DNA from: Tricholoma matsutake | Lineage: Eukaryota; Basidiomycota; Agaricomycetes; Agaricales; Tricholomataceae | Length of the DNA: 64,000 bases | NCBI GenBank assembly: GCA_026075535.2 | Contig: AP026540.1 | Location: 12,710,001-12,774,000 of the forward strand | Reading direction: 5' to 3' | Shown: in pieces, positions 10,480 to 22,925 of the stretch | Layout of the letters: every line of letters begins with the position of its first letter | Position numbering within the stretch: position 1 is the first letter of the stretch | Notes under the pieces: model-generated | What the model saw: the letters and a program-made list of their open reading frames with translations, nothing else | Told to the model about the DNA's origin: nothing | Database searches by the model: none | Program-made: the position numbers and the translations under genes

Positions 10480-11967
10480 TCATTGATAGGTCCACCTTGT
10501 TATTCAAGCTCGGAAAACACATCTACGATCATTGTCAAAGCTCTATGAGTCTCTACAGACCTCTGCAAAGCTTGACAAACCCGTATAAACCCCTCCGAAG
10601 TTCTACAAACCTCTACAAAGTCATGAAAATGCTTCACAAATCTTTGCAACACTTCAAAATACTCTGCATGCTTTCAGCCATGGTAATACAATTCCCCCAA
10701 CCTTTGTACAGCTCAGAATATACACTTGGAACATTGTTGATGAGCTTCAAACCAGTTTCAAGCAATATTGCACCGATTTCGGGCCATGAACAAAGTCCGA
10801 AGAAACTTCAAAAATCTTCAAAAAACCTTGAACCTTAAAAAACATCCTCAGACACAGTATTTCCTATTTGAATGATCTTCGGACACATGCTGGACACATG
10901 GGACACTATCTCGAGTATGTTGAACACATTTCGACCACATGTGCACACATACAATCCGCTCGAAGCAGTTTCCAATGTTTTATGCAATTTATAACAAGGA
11001 CAGTCCGCTTTTAGCTATTCTTTCTTATTATTTCTTCATCATGTGTTATATTCACCCTTTCTAGTCTCGCTTTATTGTTCTGATATACTTCTATTGTCTT
11101 TTGCCTCGAGTTTTCCACATGTTTGCCTCACATTCTCTAGCCTTTTTAGGTAGTTTCTTGATTTTATATAAAAAGATGTACTAGATACAAAGAAAAACAA
11201 GAAAGTTGTCATCTTCCTCCCAGATCACAGTGATTTGAGAGTTCAATTTAGTCTTATTCAGTCTGAAGTTTGGTGTTTTATGCTAAACTTCTTCAAAATT
11301 CCTCGAAATTCTTCAAAAATCCTTGAAAATCCTTGCATTATGCTATTCTCACTCTCATTTCCCTCGATTGGCCTTTGCTTTGCTTCTATTACTCGTCTAG
11401 TCCCCTGATCTTGTGTCCAAACATATTTGTGCACTCCGAATTCATTGATCTAGCCATGAAATAGTCCGAAAATTTGTCAGATTTTGTCAAAATTCATTCA
11501 TCCTCATTTTGCCTCTCGATATTATTGATATCCTCTTGTATTCATCGTCGCTCACCTCTCGCATCATTTATCAACCTTTCCATCACTCACCAATATCTTC
11601 ACAGTCTATTTTGCAATCCCGAAAAATATTGCAACTCCTCAAAAATCCTCGCATTACGCTATTCTTGCTCTCGTTTCCCTCAATTTACCTTTGCTTTGCT
11701 TCTACTACTCATCTAGTCCCCTGATCTTGCATCCAAACATATTTGCACACTCTGAATCCATTGATCTAGCCACAAAATTCTCTGAAACTCCACAAAACAC
11801 ATTATTTTAGCTTCAAATTGCTTTGACAAGCAGTCCTTTTATGACTATTTGATGGTCAGTCTGACAGGTGACATCTAGAGGGCCTCACACCCTTCCTCTG
11901 ACTTGTGTTATACCATCTGAAGCCATTTAGTAGGTTTTGTTTGGGTTTCTGGGTTGAGCATCATCAT
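10480..11967 (+). repeat. 5' LTR of the nested Gypsy element (LTR-B)
   Basis: The segment from about 11008 to 11967 is repeated at 14886-15866 with high identity, ending in both places GGTTGAGCATCATCA. The start at about 10480 (TTGATAGGTCC) is inferred from the related LTR-A at 32179. In both families about 510 bp separates GATAGG from the shared block GGACAGTCC, and both then enter CTTTTAG and an AT-rich promoter-like stretch. The start is therefore less certain than the end. Confidence 0.65.
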
Positions 11968-12291
11968 TTTGGAGCCCACCATGAGGGCTTTCTAGATCAG
12001 TTCATTGTCAGACCTCCCCACCTTTCCACCACCATTTTTTTTGGCCTTTGGCTGAAGGAAGCTTGACAATTGTTGATTCCACATTGAACTCGTAGCACCT
12101 CTGACCCTCCTGAACAACCAGGAAATCTCAATACAGTATCCTGACTCTTGATTATATCATTTTGCACTCTTCTGCCCTTCACATTTACTATTTTGCTGCC
12201 ATCATTGACTTCGAAACACAGGGAACCTGATATTGCACAAATTTCGACTTCACAGCCCCCGAAATTTAATTAGAACATGTCAATGTCCTGT

Positions 12292-13778
12292 ATGCCAGCT
12301 CGTGGCCATTCTACATCTCCAAAATTCAATCTGAAACAGCCTAGAGAGCTATGAAAATACTTTGAAGAGCTCAAATTTCTCTTCCCGACTTGCGGTACTA
12401 CAGATCAGGACCTAAAGAAGAAGCATGCCTGCAGATACATCGACATCAATTCTTGTGAACTTTGGGAATCACTTCCAGAGTACCAGCCCAGCACCTCATT
12501 CGATTCATTTTGCATTGCAGTACACAAGCTATATCCTGGTTCAGAACAGAAATGCAGTATTTCGGATATGGATACTCTTGTTGGAGAGCAATTTTGCATC
12601 GGTATTCTCACCTCAAACAATTTAAGAGCTTATTATAGGTCATTCTACAACATTATGAACTTTCTTTGCTTCACAAACAGAATTTCAGAAGGTGAACAAA
12701 GTCGAGCTTTTGTTTGCGGCTTTCAATCAGATTTATGGACTTGAATTGCACATCATCTCAAAGTTAAGCTCCTTGATCATTATCCTGATGACCCATACAC
12801 TCTGAACAACATCTATGATGCTGCAAAATTTGTTTTAGCATCTTCAAACTCATATTCCATTCCCCACCCATCAATTTCAACCTCAAATTCATCATTGCCT
12901 AGTGCTCCGATCAACTCCAAAGATATTTCACACATTCTTGAACATTTTGCATCGAACTTTGCATTGGTTTTTGCAGCTTTGCATCTGACCAGAACAGTGT
13001 CCGAAATTTCTGTCCTGACCTTTTCTTCACTGATATAGCACCTTCAACCACATTGAACCAAATGTTTGATGGTACACATCACAGCTCGCACATTTTGGAT
13101 AGCGTAGAAGCTCACATTGCAGCACTCAAACGTGAATTAGCCCTCAGAGAAGAGCTCGGACTCGAATGAGAAATCTTTGAACAAGAAATCTTTGAACTTC
13201 AAAATCATCATTTCGCACCTCCTGGTCTTCATCCTATAGTTCCTGAGTCCATCCCCTTGTCCACACCAGTTTCATCTTTGATAAATTTGCCTTTGCCTAT
13301 CACACCAATTGTATCAGCTTTGACAGTTTTGACATCATCCAAAGAACACAAAATATTTGAATTACCATTTTTGACTTCAACTTGCCCTCCAACACCATTT
13401 TCACCTCCACAATGTAGCTCAATCATGCCTCCAATATTTTCATTGTATTCGTGCCCATCATCACCGACTTCGACCTCGATTTTGTGTGCGCCACTCCCAA
13501 CATTTTCATCCTCAATCTCATCGTCTGTGCCATCATCCACTTCATCATCTATCTCGATATCGCCTTTGCCCTCATATATTTCATCACCATCTTTATGTTT
13601 GGATTTGCCCTTGAAGTCCAATATAGCACTCAAAGCTCCCTATCCATTGTATATCCATAGTCCTCATCTCAAAACTCGTGTACCCCTCATCCCCAAAATT
13701 TCTATTACATCCATCGCCAATAAGGTTTTCCCTGACATCATTTTCAATTCTTCAATTTCTCTTTTGATTTATATTTGA
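12292..13778 (+). pseudogene. Gypsy gag relic
   Basis: From the ATG at 12292 the frame reads MPARGHSTSPKFN, meets an in-frame TGA after PREL, and then reads KYFEELKFLFPTCG, ELWESLPEY, HKLYPGSEQ, SISDMDTLVGE and ISEGEQSRAFVCGF. A second stop precedes LLDHYPDDPYTLNNIYDAA. These blocks, in this order, match Gag of basidiomycete Ty3/Gypsy elements. A frameshift near 12977 leads into a region where the zinc-knuckle would lie, and then into a Ser/Pro-rich tail ending near 13778. Both stops lie where an arginine or other sense codon is expected. No protease, reverse transcriptase or integrase sequence follows, so the element is not autonomous. Confidence 0.7.
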
Positions 13779-13947
13779 CTAGTTCCTCAACCTGATTATA
13801 GCGATCATGGTTAGCACTCTTGACATCAACCAAATTTGTGCATTTCCTTCTCTTTTGCTCGCATTTTGAGCTCATTCTATTTATCAAACTCATCTTCACC
13901 ATGCTTGACATTCTTCAATTAGCCTCGATGGCTTTCAGTTTAGCTTC

Positions 13948-14885
13948 AACACCTCTGAATTCTGAGGACCTTTCAATAGGTCGATGGTATACGAAGGGTA
14001 TAGCAAATGGCTATGAAGTGTTGAAATGGTTGCTAGTGATAATGATCAGAGGATCGTAGGAAGATCATGATCACAGAGGTTTCTCGTCGATCGAGAAAAC
14101 TTGTAGAGACTTAGATTGTTTTAGAAGATTGATCGGATGCTTAGAACTGTATATGAGACGATAGGTGAAGACAATTTCTTTTTTTTTTCCAAGTAGATAC
14201 TACAGAGTTTTATATGTTTTAAAAGAAACTTCCTAAAATGGTATAAGAAACATGTGTAGAACATGAGGCAAAAGATATGAGTTAAGGCACAAGGCCAAAA
14301 AGGAGACTGGAATCTGAACAAGAAAGATATATATCATATGATGAAAGAGTAATAAAGGGTATAGAACTAAAAAGAGACTGTCCTTTGTGTATAAATCATG
14401 CTAAGTCTTACAATAATTCATTCAGTGGGTTCTGTGCACGATAGGGACTTGGAATGAGGCTGACCTACTATCAGCAGGTTTGGGCACGAGTTGGAATACT
14501 TCCTGGCACATGGTCTTCCACCATTTAGATAGCAAATGCGGCACCCAATGTCGCTCATAGTCTCTCGATATTGATCGATAACGCTCGACAATGCTTGACA
14601 ATGCTTGACAATGTTTGATCGTGGTCGCGGTTGGTTCAAAGTTGATCGGGGATGTTTGATGGTCATTTAGAGGGATCTTAGGGGGTTTCAAAGTAGTCCT
14701 AAGGTTGTGTGATGTGGTTTCTCAGTACGATCGATGTCGCTGGTGATGTTTCAACGTGGTCGATATGATATCATGATCGATAGACTGGGTCGCGCTGCAT
14801 CTGGGACATCGTAGGAGTTAGCCAATGTGATTAGAATGTGGTTGTAATGGTGAATCGGCCTTTGAGCCAAGAAGACAACCTATCA
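13948..14885 (-). repeat. Inverted, truncated solo LTR (LTR-A family) inside the Gypsy element
   Basis: The complement of this segment matches 32182-33115 closely, including TGATAGGTTGTC at its 5' end (14885) and CCTATTGAAAGGTCC near its truncated 3' end (13950). It lies between the gag relic and the second LTR-B copy, in opposite orientation, and abuts LTR-B exactly where the first about 515 bp of that LTR are missing. It is relatively CpG-rich, suggesting recent arrival. Confidence 0.7.
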
Positions 14886-15866
14886 CCACTTTTAGCTATT
14901 CTTTCTTATTATTTCTTCATCATGTGTTATATTCACCCTTTCTAGTCTCGCTTTATTGTTCTAATATACTTCTATTGTCTTGTGCCTTGAGTTTTCCACA
15001 TGTTTGCCTCATGTTCTCTAGCCTTTTTAGGTAGTTTCTTTATTTTATATAAAAAGATGTACTAGATACAAAGAAAAACAAGAAAGTCATTGTCTTCCTC
15101 CCAGATCGCAGTGATTTGAGAGTTCAATTTAGTCTTATTCAGTCTGAAGTTTGGTGTTTTATGCTAAACTTCTCCAAAATTCCTTGAAAATCTTCGAAAA
15201 TCCTCGAAAATCCTCGCATTATGCTATTCTCGCTCTTGTTTCCCTCAATTCGCCTTTGCTTTGCTTCTATTACTCGTCTAGTCCCCTGATCTTGTGTCCA
15301 AACATATTTGTGCACTCCGAATTCATTGATCTAGCCATGAAATAGTCTGAAAATTTGTCAGATTTTGTCAAAACTTGTTCATCCTCATTTTGCCTCTTGA
15401 TATTATTGATATCCTCTTGTATTCATCGTCGCTCACCTCTCACATCATTTATCAACCTTTCCATCACTCACCAATATCTTCGCAGTCTATTTCACAAATC
15501 CAAAAAATATTGCAACATCTCGAAAAATATTGCAACTCCTCAAAAATCCTCGCATTACACTATTCTTGCTCTTGTTTCCCTTGATTCACCTTTGCTTTGC
15601 TTCTACTACTTGTCTAGTCCCCTGATCTTGCATCCGAACATATTTGTGCACTCCGAATCCATTGATCTAGCCACAAAATTCTCTGAAATTCCATGAAACA
15701 CATTATTTAGCTTTGAATTGCTTTGACAAGCAGTCCTTTTATGACTATTTGATGGTCAGTATGACAGGTGACATCTAGAGGGCCTCGCATCCTTCCTCTG
15801 ACTTGTGTTATACCATCTGAAGCCATTTAGTAGGTTTTGTTTGGGTTTCCAGGTTGAGCATCATCA
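14886..15866 (+). repeat. 3' LTR of the nested Gypsy element (LTR-B), 5'-truncated
   Basis: This is a direct repeat of 11010-11967, with the same CTTTTAGCTATTCTTTCTTA start of the homologous part and the same GGTTGAGCATCATCA end. About 515 bp of its 5' end are replaced by the inverted LTR-A copy. The two copies differ at scattered positions, many of them C/T or G/A. Confidence 0.75.
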
Positions 15867-16059
15867 CCATCATTTTGTCAGTTCCATAAGCTCCTTCCCC
15901 CTGTACTGTTTCGCTATCATCGGTCCCATATTTCTCATATGCAGTTGGATTGTCTTAAGTGCCTTGTTGACAACCAAACTGCAACAATCTTTGTGATGGG
16001 CCCATCAACAAGATCTATTCCAATCTGTGTGCCATTCTGCTATATGTCTCATCATCTTA

Positions 16060-19000
16060 TTTAATTGACTCCTGCCTGCAGTAGTAACCCAACAACACAC
16101 AGTGTCAAACATAGTTGATTTTCTGCGTGAAAATGGATATCTCCCCCAGCAGTCAATTGCAGAACTTTGTTATGGCTTTTATGTACCTGGGTGGCACACA
16201 TTAGTATTTGGTGATGAATCCATGGAGGCATTGGGGCTTGGTTCACTCAGCCATATCCATTTGCAGGTTAGCCTGCTTGGTGGCAGTACATCTCCATTGC
16301 AGTGATATTTTGTTAACTTATATATTCCAATAACTATAGCTGATGACACCAACTGTGCCCTAAATGATGATGGAACACTGAAAGATGCATCCCAGATTGA
16401 ATGGCACTATGATTCTGATGACCCCAGTCCAATGGAGCAGGTTGGTTAATTGGAAGGACCTGTTGGTGCGCATCTTTTGTTGTCCATCTTACACTTTCAA
16501 AGGACATACAATGCTTGGCCATGGGTGGGATCACTGGAAGAATTGGATGGATGAGCTGATTCAAGCTGAGCAGTTGGATAAAAATGGTGAAGTAGTCCCT
16601 CATTCTTCCACCAAGTGCAAGTGTCATTCACAGAAGGCAAAGAGTAAAGGCAAGATGAAAGTGATGGATGATGGCCTTGGCTCGGGTGGTGATGGTAGTG
16701 ATTATTGGGATGATGATGGTGATGAGACGGTGTCATCTGACTCAGAACATGACATTCAGATAACAAATGAAGAAGTGCATGCCTTGCTTGGTCATTCCAC
16801 ATTGTTATTGTCTAACATACATTGCAGCTTGCTAGTAGTCTATCCTTGAAGACAGTCCTGGATCATACCTCTTCAAGGAACCCCCACAGCATCCATCAGG
16901 CAAATACAACTCAAAAAAAGAACAAAAGGCATTGAGTTGAGCCATCCTCACCAAGTGAACAGAATGATGATGGAAATTCTGATGCACCCATATCTTGTCG
17001 AGCGCCCAAAGTGCACTGTCTTCCATATTACACCAAGAGATTTCTAACAGGTTTTCAGACAAGGGGGAAGAAAACAAATCCTATTCATCTTTTTTATGAG
17101 GTTTCTTCCGTTGATGCAAATGGCCAGAAAGGTGAATCTGGTGACAAAAATTACAAATGCTGCCACGGTCATCAAAAGGTCATTACAATCACAAAGAAGA
17201 TGCAAGGAAATCTTACTAGTAAGTCAATATGTTCTCTCTACTGTTTAAAGATCAAGTAAAAGTTGCATCCACTTAGCACTTATCAACCACCTCAAACAGC
17301 ACTTCCCAGCAATGTACCAACTATATGAGCATCTGCACAACCATGATACAAGCCCAACAGAAGAGGAGATCAATTTTGCCTCTGGCAAGATGTCACTTGA
17401 TGCCACCAAGGCTTCTGAATTCCTTAAGAAATTTGAGAATGCATCTATGAAGATTCAAAATGCATTTGCACATCAGGTTTTGGTATGTGCTTTATTCATT
17501 AATGGCTGAGGATCTGACAACTCATGCTTTCTAGGATGAATGGGACCAGGCCAAGTTTTAGAAGCTGTTGGCGGAATGGATCATTGCTTGTGACCAGCTG
17601 TTTGAGGAGGTGGAGCACCCAGAGCTCCATGCTCTTCTAATGTATACCCACCATCCTGGTCTACCAACATTAAAGATTCCTGGACGAAAGGGTATATGCA
17701 CTCAAATTATGGCCATGGGTTTGGTTGTTGAAGAGAACATTCAAGCTAAGTTTGCAGTTTGTTCTTTGTTGCTTTTCTGTGATTGGGTTACTGAATCTCA
17801 TGTTAGGAACTTCCTGGGATGATCTCAATATCTCTTTATGCATGGATGTCACCCAATGGAATCGCATTCATGGCAATCATTGCACATTACATCACAAACA
17901 AGGGCAAACTTGGTGAGTATCATAACCTCTGACCTCGGCTTGTCACTGACCATTCAATTCAGAGGAGACATTAATTGATTTTCATGAACTTATGGGCAAT
18001 CATTCTGGGGCCAACATGGCCGATGCAGTGTGGGCAACATTGAAGAAGTATGTCATTGAAAAGCATGTCAGTGTTCATTATTCCTAACATCATTGCTCTC
18101 GTCACAATGGTGAAAATCTAGATCATGGCTTTTGTCATGGATAACGCAACCAACAATGATACAATGATAGAAGAAATTGAGGACCTGTGTGCTGCAGAAG
18201 GGATTGACTTATGCGCGACGTTCCCGACTCTGATGCATGCCACACACTATTCATCTGGCAGCATTAAAGGTGTGGATTTAGTCTATGAATGTCTGGTTGT
18301 GTTGATGTGCTCCATAATGACAGCTTCTTGAAGCAATTGGTGCTATCAACAAGTTGGATGCCAACAAAGCCTCTGGGACAAATTCATTGTATCAGGAGTC
18401 TGCTACTCTGCCAGTCAGTCATGAGAATGATGAAGGGGCTGTTCTTTGAGAGGATTAGGATGAAGATACTAGCAATGATATTAACACATGACTGGGGGCA
18501 CCCAGGATTGATGGCTGTCAGAAAGGTAAAATTGCTTTGCTTTTGTTTCAACACCAGCATTGAGACATCTGCTTAGCTTTGTAAGATCATCATCGCAGTT
18601 TGCTCAAGTCCCCAATGATGCTGTTCTTGGTTATCTGAGGTAACAAACTGGCTAAAGGACAAAGCAGCTGGTGCACATGAGACTGCATTGATGCTTATTC
18701 TGGATGTTTGGATGTGATGGGCATCAATCCATCAGATGCTTTGTATGTTTTTTATTATTGATCTTTAATCGATGCTGATCTAGATGATGCAGGGCATGCA
18801 CTTGATTACCATCGGGTGATTGATGTGTACATGGCAGGAAACTGTGACATCACAAAGTACAGACTCACGGCTCATGACTGGGAGGGCATTGCGCTTGTGG
18901 TGGAGTGGCTGAAATAATTTTGACATGCCACCACCAAGATGTCAACCACCAAGCTTCCTATGCTCTCATCAACCCATGCAACATTCCGTGGTTTCCAGAA

Positions 19001-19788
19001 GCATCTCAAAACCATCATATCAATGCTACCTGAGGATACTGCTCCAGAGATCAAGAAAGGCTTGCTTGATGCTCACTGCAAGCTCAGTGACTACTACTAT
19101 AAGTTTGATCAATCACCATTATACATCTATGTGACAATGACATCATAGTCCACCTACTTCTCACTTAATTTTCACAGTACTTGACCCTCGTATCTCATAC
19201 AAGGGGCTATTTTCTGACTTTGAAGATGATGGAGCTTTGGCCAAATACCTTGAGTCATCAAAAGCCAACCTATATTCCTTCTACAATGATAAGTATCTCC
19301 CCAACCATTCGACAACCCCTTTTACCTCCTCTCAGGCAACCACATTGATCCTCATCATTGACATCTTTCCTTGGCAAAGGTTCACCTCAGAAAATTAATT
19401 TTCATGTTGTTTATTGCAAGGCTACCCCAACAAACATGAATGAGTTGGACTGTTACTTTGCATTACCTCAAGAAGACATTGACCTTTGTGATCCCTTGGC
19501 ATGATGGTACTCACATTGGAAGGAATACCCACACCTTTATCAACTTGCACAAGATATTTTAGCAATACCTGGTCAGTAGACTTTTTGTTCCCTTTATTAC
19601 TTACAGAAGCTCATGGGTGTCCAGGCTCAGCTGTAGCTGTTGAGCGAATCTTTTCTAGTGGCAGAGATACAGTATCAATGTGGTGGTCTAGCCTCAAGGC
19701 AGAAACCATTTGTACTTTGATGTTGGTGAAAAATCAGCTTTGCATGATGCACAATGGAGTGGAGGAACTTCTGGGAGATGATGATTAA
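16060..19788 (+). pseudogene. hAT transposase relic with N-terminal accessory exons
   Basis: Fragments in all three plus-strand frames follow the order of a mushroom hAT transposase. 16065-16850 is an N-terminal region with LGLGSLSHIHLQ and LKDASQIEWHYDSDD. 17040-17220 is a zinc-finger-like block (KCCHGHQKVITITKKM). 17310-17480 contains YQLYEHLHNHD. 17570-17700 contains AEWIIACDQLFEEVEHPEL and LKIPGRKG. 17815-18060 contains ISLCMD and HSGANMADAVWATLKKY. 18125 has FVMDNATNNDTMIE, the acidic block of the DDE core. 18940-19130 is a helical spacer. 19620-19760 is the C-terminal dimerisation region (GSAVAVERIFSSGRDTVS). Many stops and frameshifts are present. Some breaks coincide with GT..AG and may be introns. 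Confidence 0.72.
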
Positions 19789-19981
19789 GGAATATACCTG
19801 TTTTATTGATTTTTATGCACCTAAATATACAATAACTTCGTCCACTACAGCTGTTTTCCCCACTGTCTGTACCGTGTAACTGAGAGAAGTTGAGGATATG
19901 GTACGGATATGGTCTAAACCGAAACCATTTGCCACCATATATATTATGGCTGTAACCATAACGGTATGGTGCACACCCCTA

Positions 19982-21662
19982 CAGTCTCTTCACCCATGTT
20001 GACAGACTCTTCACCCACATTGACAGACTCATCCACTTTGTGACCAATAGAAGTCATGGCAAGGGTGTTGTTGTAAGTGTGAATGTGGTCATGAAATGAT
20101 TTGCCAATGTAGTCTTGAGTGGTAAGCAACTGAAGAAGTTCAGGAGGAACAGCATGAAGAGGTGGGAAGTCAGTCTTTCCACTTAAGCAGCATGTGCCAA
20201 ATCTGGGATTTTCATTTGAAGAAGCAGTCAAACACTCAGCCATCCAGTGCAAAGCATGGCAATCAGGACATTCAACATCCATTCTTCCCATATGATGAAC
20301 AGGCCAGTCAGGACTAAAAGGCCAGCATGCAGCAGCAGGAGGCAGGGGCATAGGAGGTGGAAGGCAATGGCAGTGGAGGTGGAGGCAGCAGTTGAATTAT
20401 CATTTGCTGAAGATCTGGAGGTGGAGGTGGAGCAAACTAAATACATAAGTGCTATTAGAATCTCCAATTGAAATATATTACAGCTATATACTTACAGCAG
20501 GAGCATCTGGAATATGATCTATAACCCCAAGAGGAGGATAATTCACCACAGGAACTGGAGGAGCTGGAACTGGAGGAGCAGGAGCTGGAGGAGCAAAAGC
20601 AGGAGGTTGAGCATGAACCACAGGAACTGGAGGAGCAGGAATAGGAGGAGCAGGAACAGGCAGAGCAAAAGCAAATGGAAGTGCAGGTTACAAACAATAG
20701 ATTAGTTATCAGCATCATGCATAGCAATATTAGATTCCACATACAGGTGGATGAGCAGGAATAAGAGGAGCAGAAACAGGTGCAGCAACATCAACCACAG
20801 GAACTGGAGGAACAGGAATGATGGGAGCAGGAACTGGAGGAGCAAACACAGGAGGAGCCCAAGAGCAGGCTACAAACAATATATGAGTTATTACCATCAT
20901 CCATAGTTATATTGGAATCAGCATACAGGTAGTGCAACCACAGGAATGGGAGGAGCAGGAACAGGAGGAGCAGCCACTGGAGGATCAAAAACAGGAGGAC
21001 CAGCAGCATCAACCCCAGGAATAAGAGGCACAGCTACTGGAGGAGCAGAAACAGGAGGAGGAGGAGCATCAACCACAGGAATGGGTGGAGCAGTAATGGG
21101 AGGAGCAGCAACTGGAGGAGCAAGCACAGGAGGAGGCCAAACAAAAGGAAGAGCAGGCTACAACCAATATATTAGTTATTAACATCATCCATTGTTATAT
21201 TGGAATCACCATACAGGTGGCAAAGGCACATCAACCACAGGAATGGGAGAATGGAAGGAGCAGCTACTGGAGGATCAAAAACAGGAGGAGGAGCAAGCTA
21301 TTATAAAATCAAATTGTTAGGATCCAATGTATATAAATATATGTATTTTACATACAGGAGGAAGTGGGACCATTGGAAGACTCTATATCTCTGCCTCTTC
21401 CTCTTCCTCTTCCTCTTCCTCTTCCTCTACCTTGCTGTAGAAGAGGAGGAAGGGCAGCCAGCTGCTGTGCCAACTGAGGAGTAAGATGCTGATACTGGGG
21501 AGGAGGCGCAGGAGCAGCAAAAGGATCATCATTGTTGTAATTTTGGATCCCAATGTGAGCATTAGGCAATGGCAGTGCAGGTTGGGTAATGCGCATCATG
21601 CAAACATGATGTGGAGTTTGATGGCGAGCAGGACTCTCCAGAGTCCTTTGGTCCCTTTCCAT
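19982..21662 (-). pseudogene. Helitron 1, Pro-rich N-terminal exons and conserved N domain
   Basis: The minus-strand reading starts at 21662 (MERDQRTLESPARHQ), passes a GRGRGRGR tract, and continues through several proline/valine/alanine-rich exons separated by short introns. These introns start GTATG and end TTGTAG or AATAG, for example about 21302-21357 and 21158-21216. It then reaches the conserved Helitron block HHMGRMDVECPDCHALHWM and FGTCCLSGKTDFPP, a Cys/His cluster, ending at the hAT target duplication (19982). The exon-intron units are themselves tandem repeats. The gene resumes at 8934. Copy 2 of the same gene is at 27053-29000. Confidence 0.7.
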
Positions 21663-22341
21663 TTGCTGTGCTGCAGCTCGGACATGTCAAGGAGTGTTGG
21701 GTGGAGATGGATCCCTGGAAATGTCAGAAGTGAGACCAAAAAAGTCATATATATATACATACATGATAGCACACAACAGAGTCAACAGCCAAAGAAAAGG
21801 TAGGAGGAGGAGGGGGGACCACTTTTACAGCAGCAGAGATGGGAGATCCTTGCAAGAAGCAGTGAAATCGGTGCTAACAGCGGCAGTTGAAAGTGGAGCG
21901 ACTTCCAAAAATGGAAGGGGAGGCAACTGCAAACCCACCAGCCCAATCTCCCTGCACACTGTGCCCTGAGAGAGGTCCAAAAAGCAACTGGCAGACACTC
22001 CTTTTGTTGAAAAAAGAGAAGCCAGGGAGGTAGGACTTCACAGAGCATCACCTTGAACTACTGACTCCCCAAGAATGCAACAACACCCCCACTGGGAAAG
22101 AGCCCAAGAAAAAAGAGATAGATATACAGGGAAGGCTAACATATACAGGCTATGGCAAAGAGTGTGATGTAGCCAAGAAAAATGTTTGAAAGAAGATAGC
22201 CAGGTGATGAGCTGGCATGCTGACATAATATAGTCAAAAGTTCCCATCCACCCAAAATAACTCCCACGACAATGCCAATTCCCATCCACCACAAACAACT
22301 CCCATGATGTGGTCACATGACTGTCCTCCCTTTATTATTGA
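19982..22341 (-). mobile_element. Helitron 1, 5' part
   Basis: The 5' end on the minus strand is TCAATAATAAAGGGAGG (from 22341), matching TCCATAATAAAGGGAGG at the start of Helitron 2 (29644). Between the terminus and the first exon lies a leader (21663-22341) nearly identical to 29001-29644, with the blocks GGTCACATGAC, CCCATCCACC and ACATAATATAGT in complement. The element is interrupted at 19982 by the hAT transposon and lost beyond 8429. Confidence 0.7.
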
Positions 22342-22346
22342 CAAGT

Positions 22347-22370
22347 TTAGGAATGTGCCTCTGGCACACG
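22347..22370 (-). other. Helitron 3' terminal hairpin and CTAA end
   Basis: On the minus strand GTGCCAGAGGCAC forms a 5-bp stem with a 3-nt loop, followed within 8 nt by CTAA. The same arrangement, with one wobble pair, is present at 24102-24122 for Helitron 2. This is the canonical Helitron 3' end. Confidence 0.65.
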
Positions 22371-22925
22371 TTAAGTTGTTATATATATTTTCTATATACA
22401 TTAATCTAATAGTACTCCAGCTCGTATGTACATGCCTCAATGCTTAATCCTACTACAGGTATACAATTACTCTTACTGACTATTCTCATAATCAATTTAT
22501 TTTTTACTGACTTGAGTTAATAATTTAATTACTACTTGTAATGAACTCATTTCTAATTGTTAGTGACTTTACATTTTAATTCACTTGTAATGATGATAAA
22601 CTCATTTCTCACTGTTTTCATAAATAATTTACTTTTATGGACTTTGATTGTAATTTACTCACTCATTTCTTATGAAGTTCACTTTCTCATGAACATATTG
22701 ACTTTACCTGACATTGCTCCATAATAAATTGAATTTCAACCAACTTGACTTTGTAATGAACTCATTTCTTCTTGTGAACCCAATGAATGACTTTACCTGA
22801 CATTGCTCATGACTCAATGCTTAATCATACTACAGGTTCACAATTCTTCAGTTGGTGGGTTGTTGCTCTCTCACTGCTTGGGACCTTTGGCCCCAAGTCC
22901 ATGTGGGGAGGCTGCTCTCTTGCTA

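Larger units (their letters stand above)
8935..19981 (+). mobile_element. hAT-type transposon (11 kb with nested LTR element), 8-bp target duplication
   Basis: The element starts TAGGGCTGTTC at 8935 and ends with the complement of TAGGGGTGTGC at 19981. It is flanked by CAGCCTCT (8927-8934) and CAGTCTCT (19982-19989), an 8-bp duplication with one difference. The empty site is visible in Helitron 2, where CAGCCTCT runs straight into TCACCC (27609-27622). An 8-bp duplication, a TAGGG-type terminus and an internal hAT transposase relic all agree. The body is split by a Gypsy LTR element (about 10480-15866). The left arm (8935-10480) has no recognisable gene. The right arm (15867-19981) holds the transposase. 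Confidence 0.8.

Noticed and set aside
13229..13633. 134-codon acidic minus-strand ORF antisense to the gag tail
   Set aside because: It mirrors the Ser/Pro-rich plus-strand gag region. Acidic low complexity is the expected antisense product.
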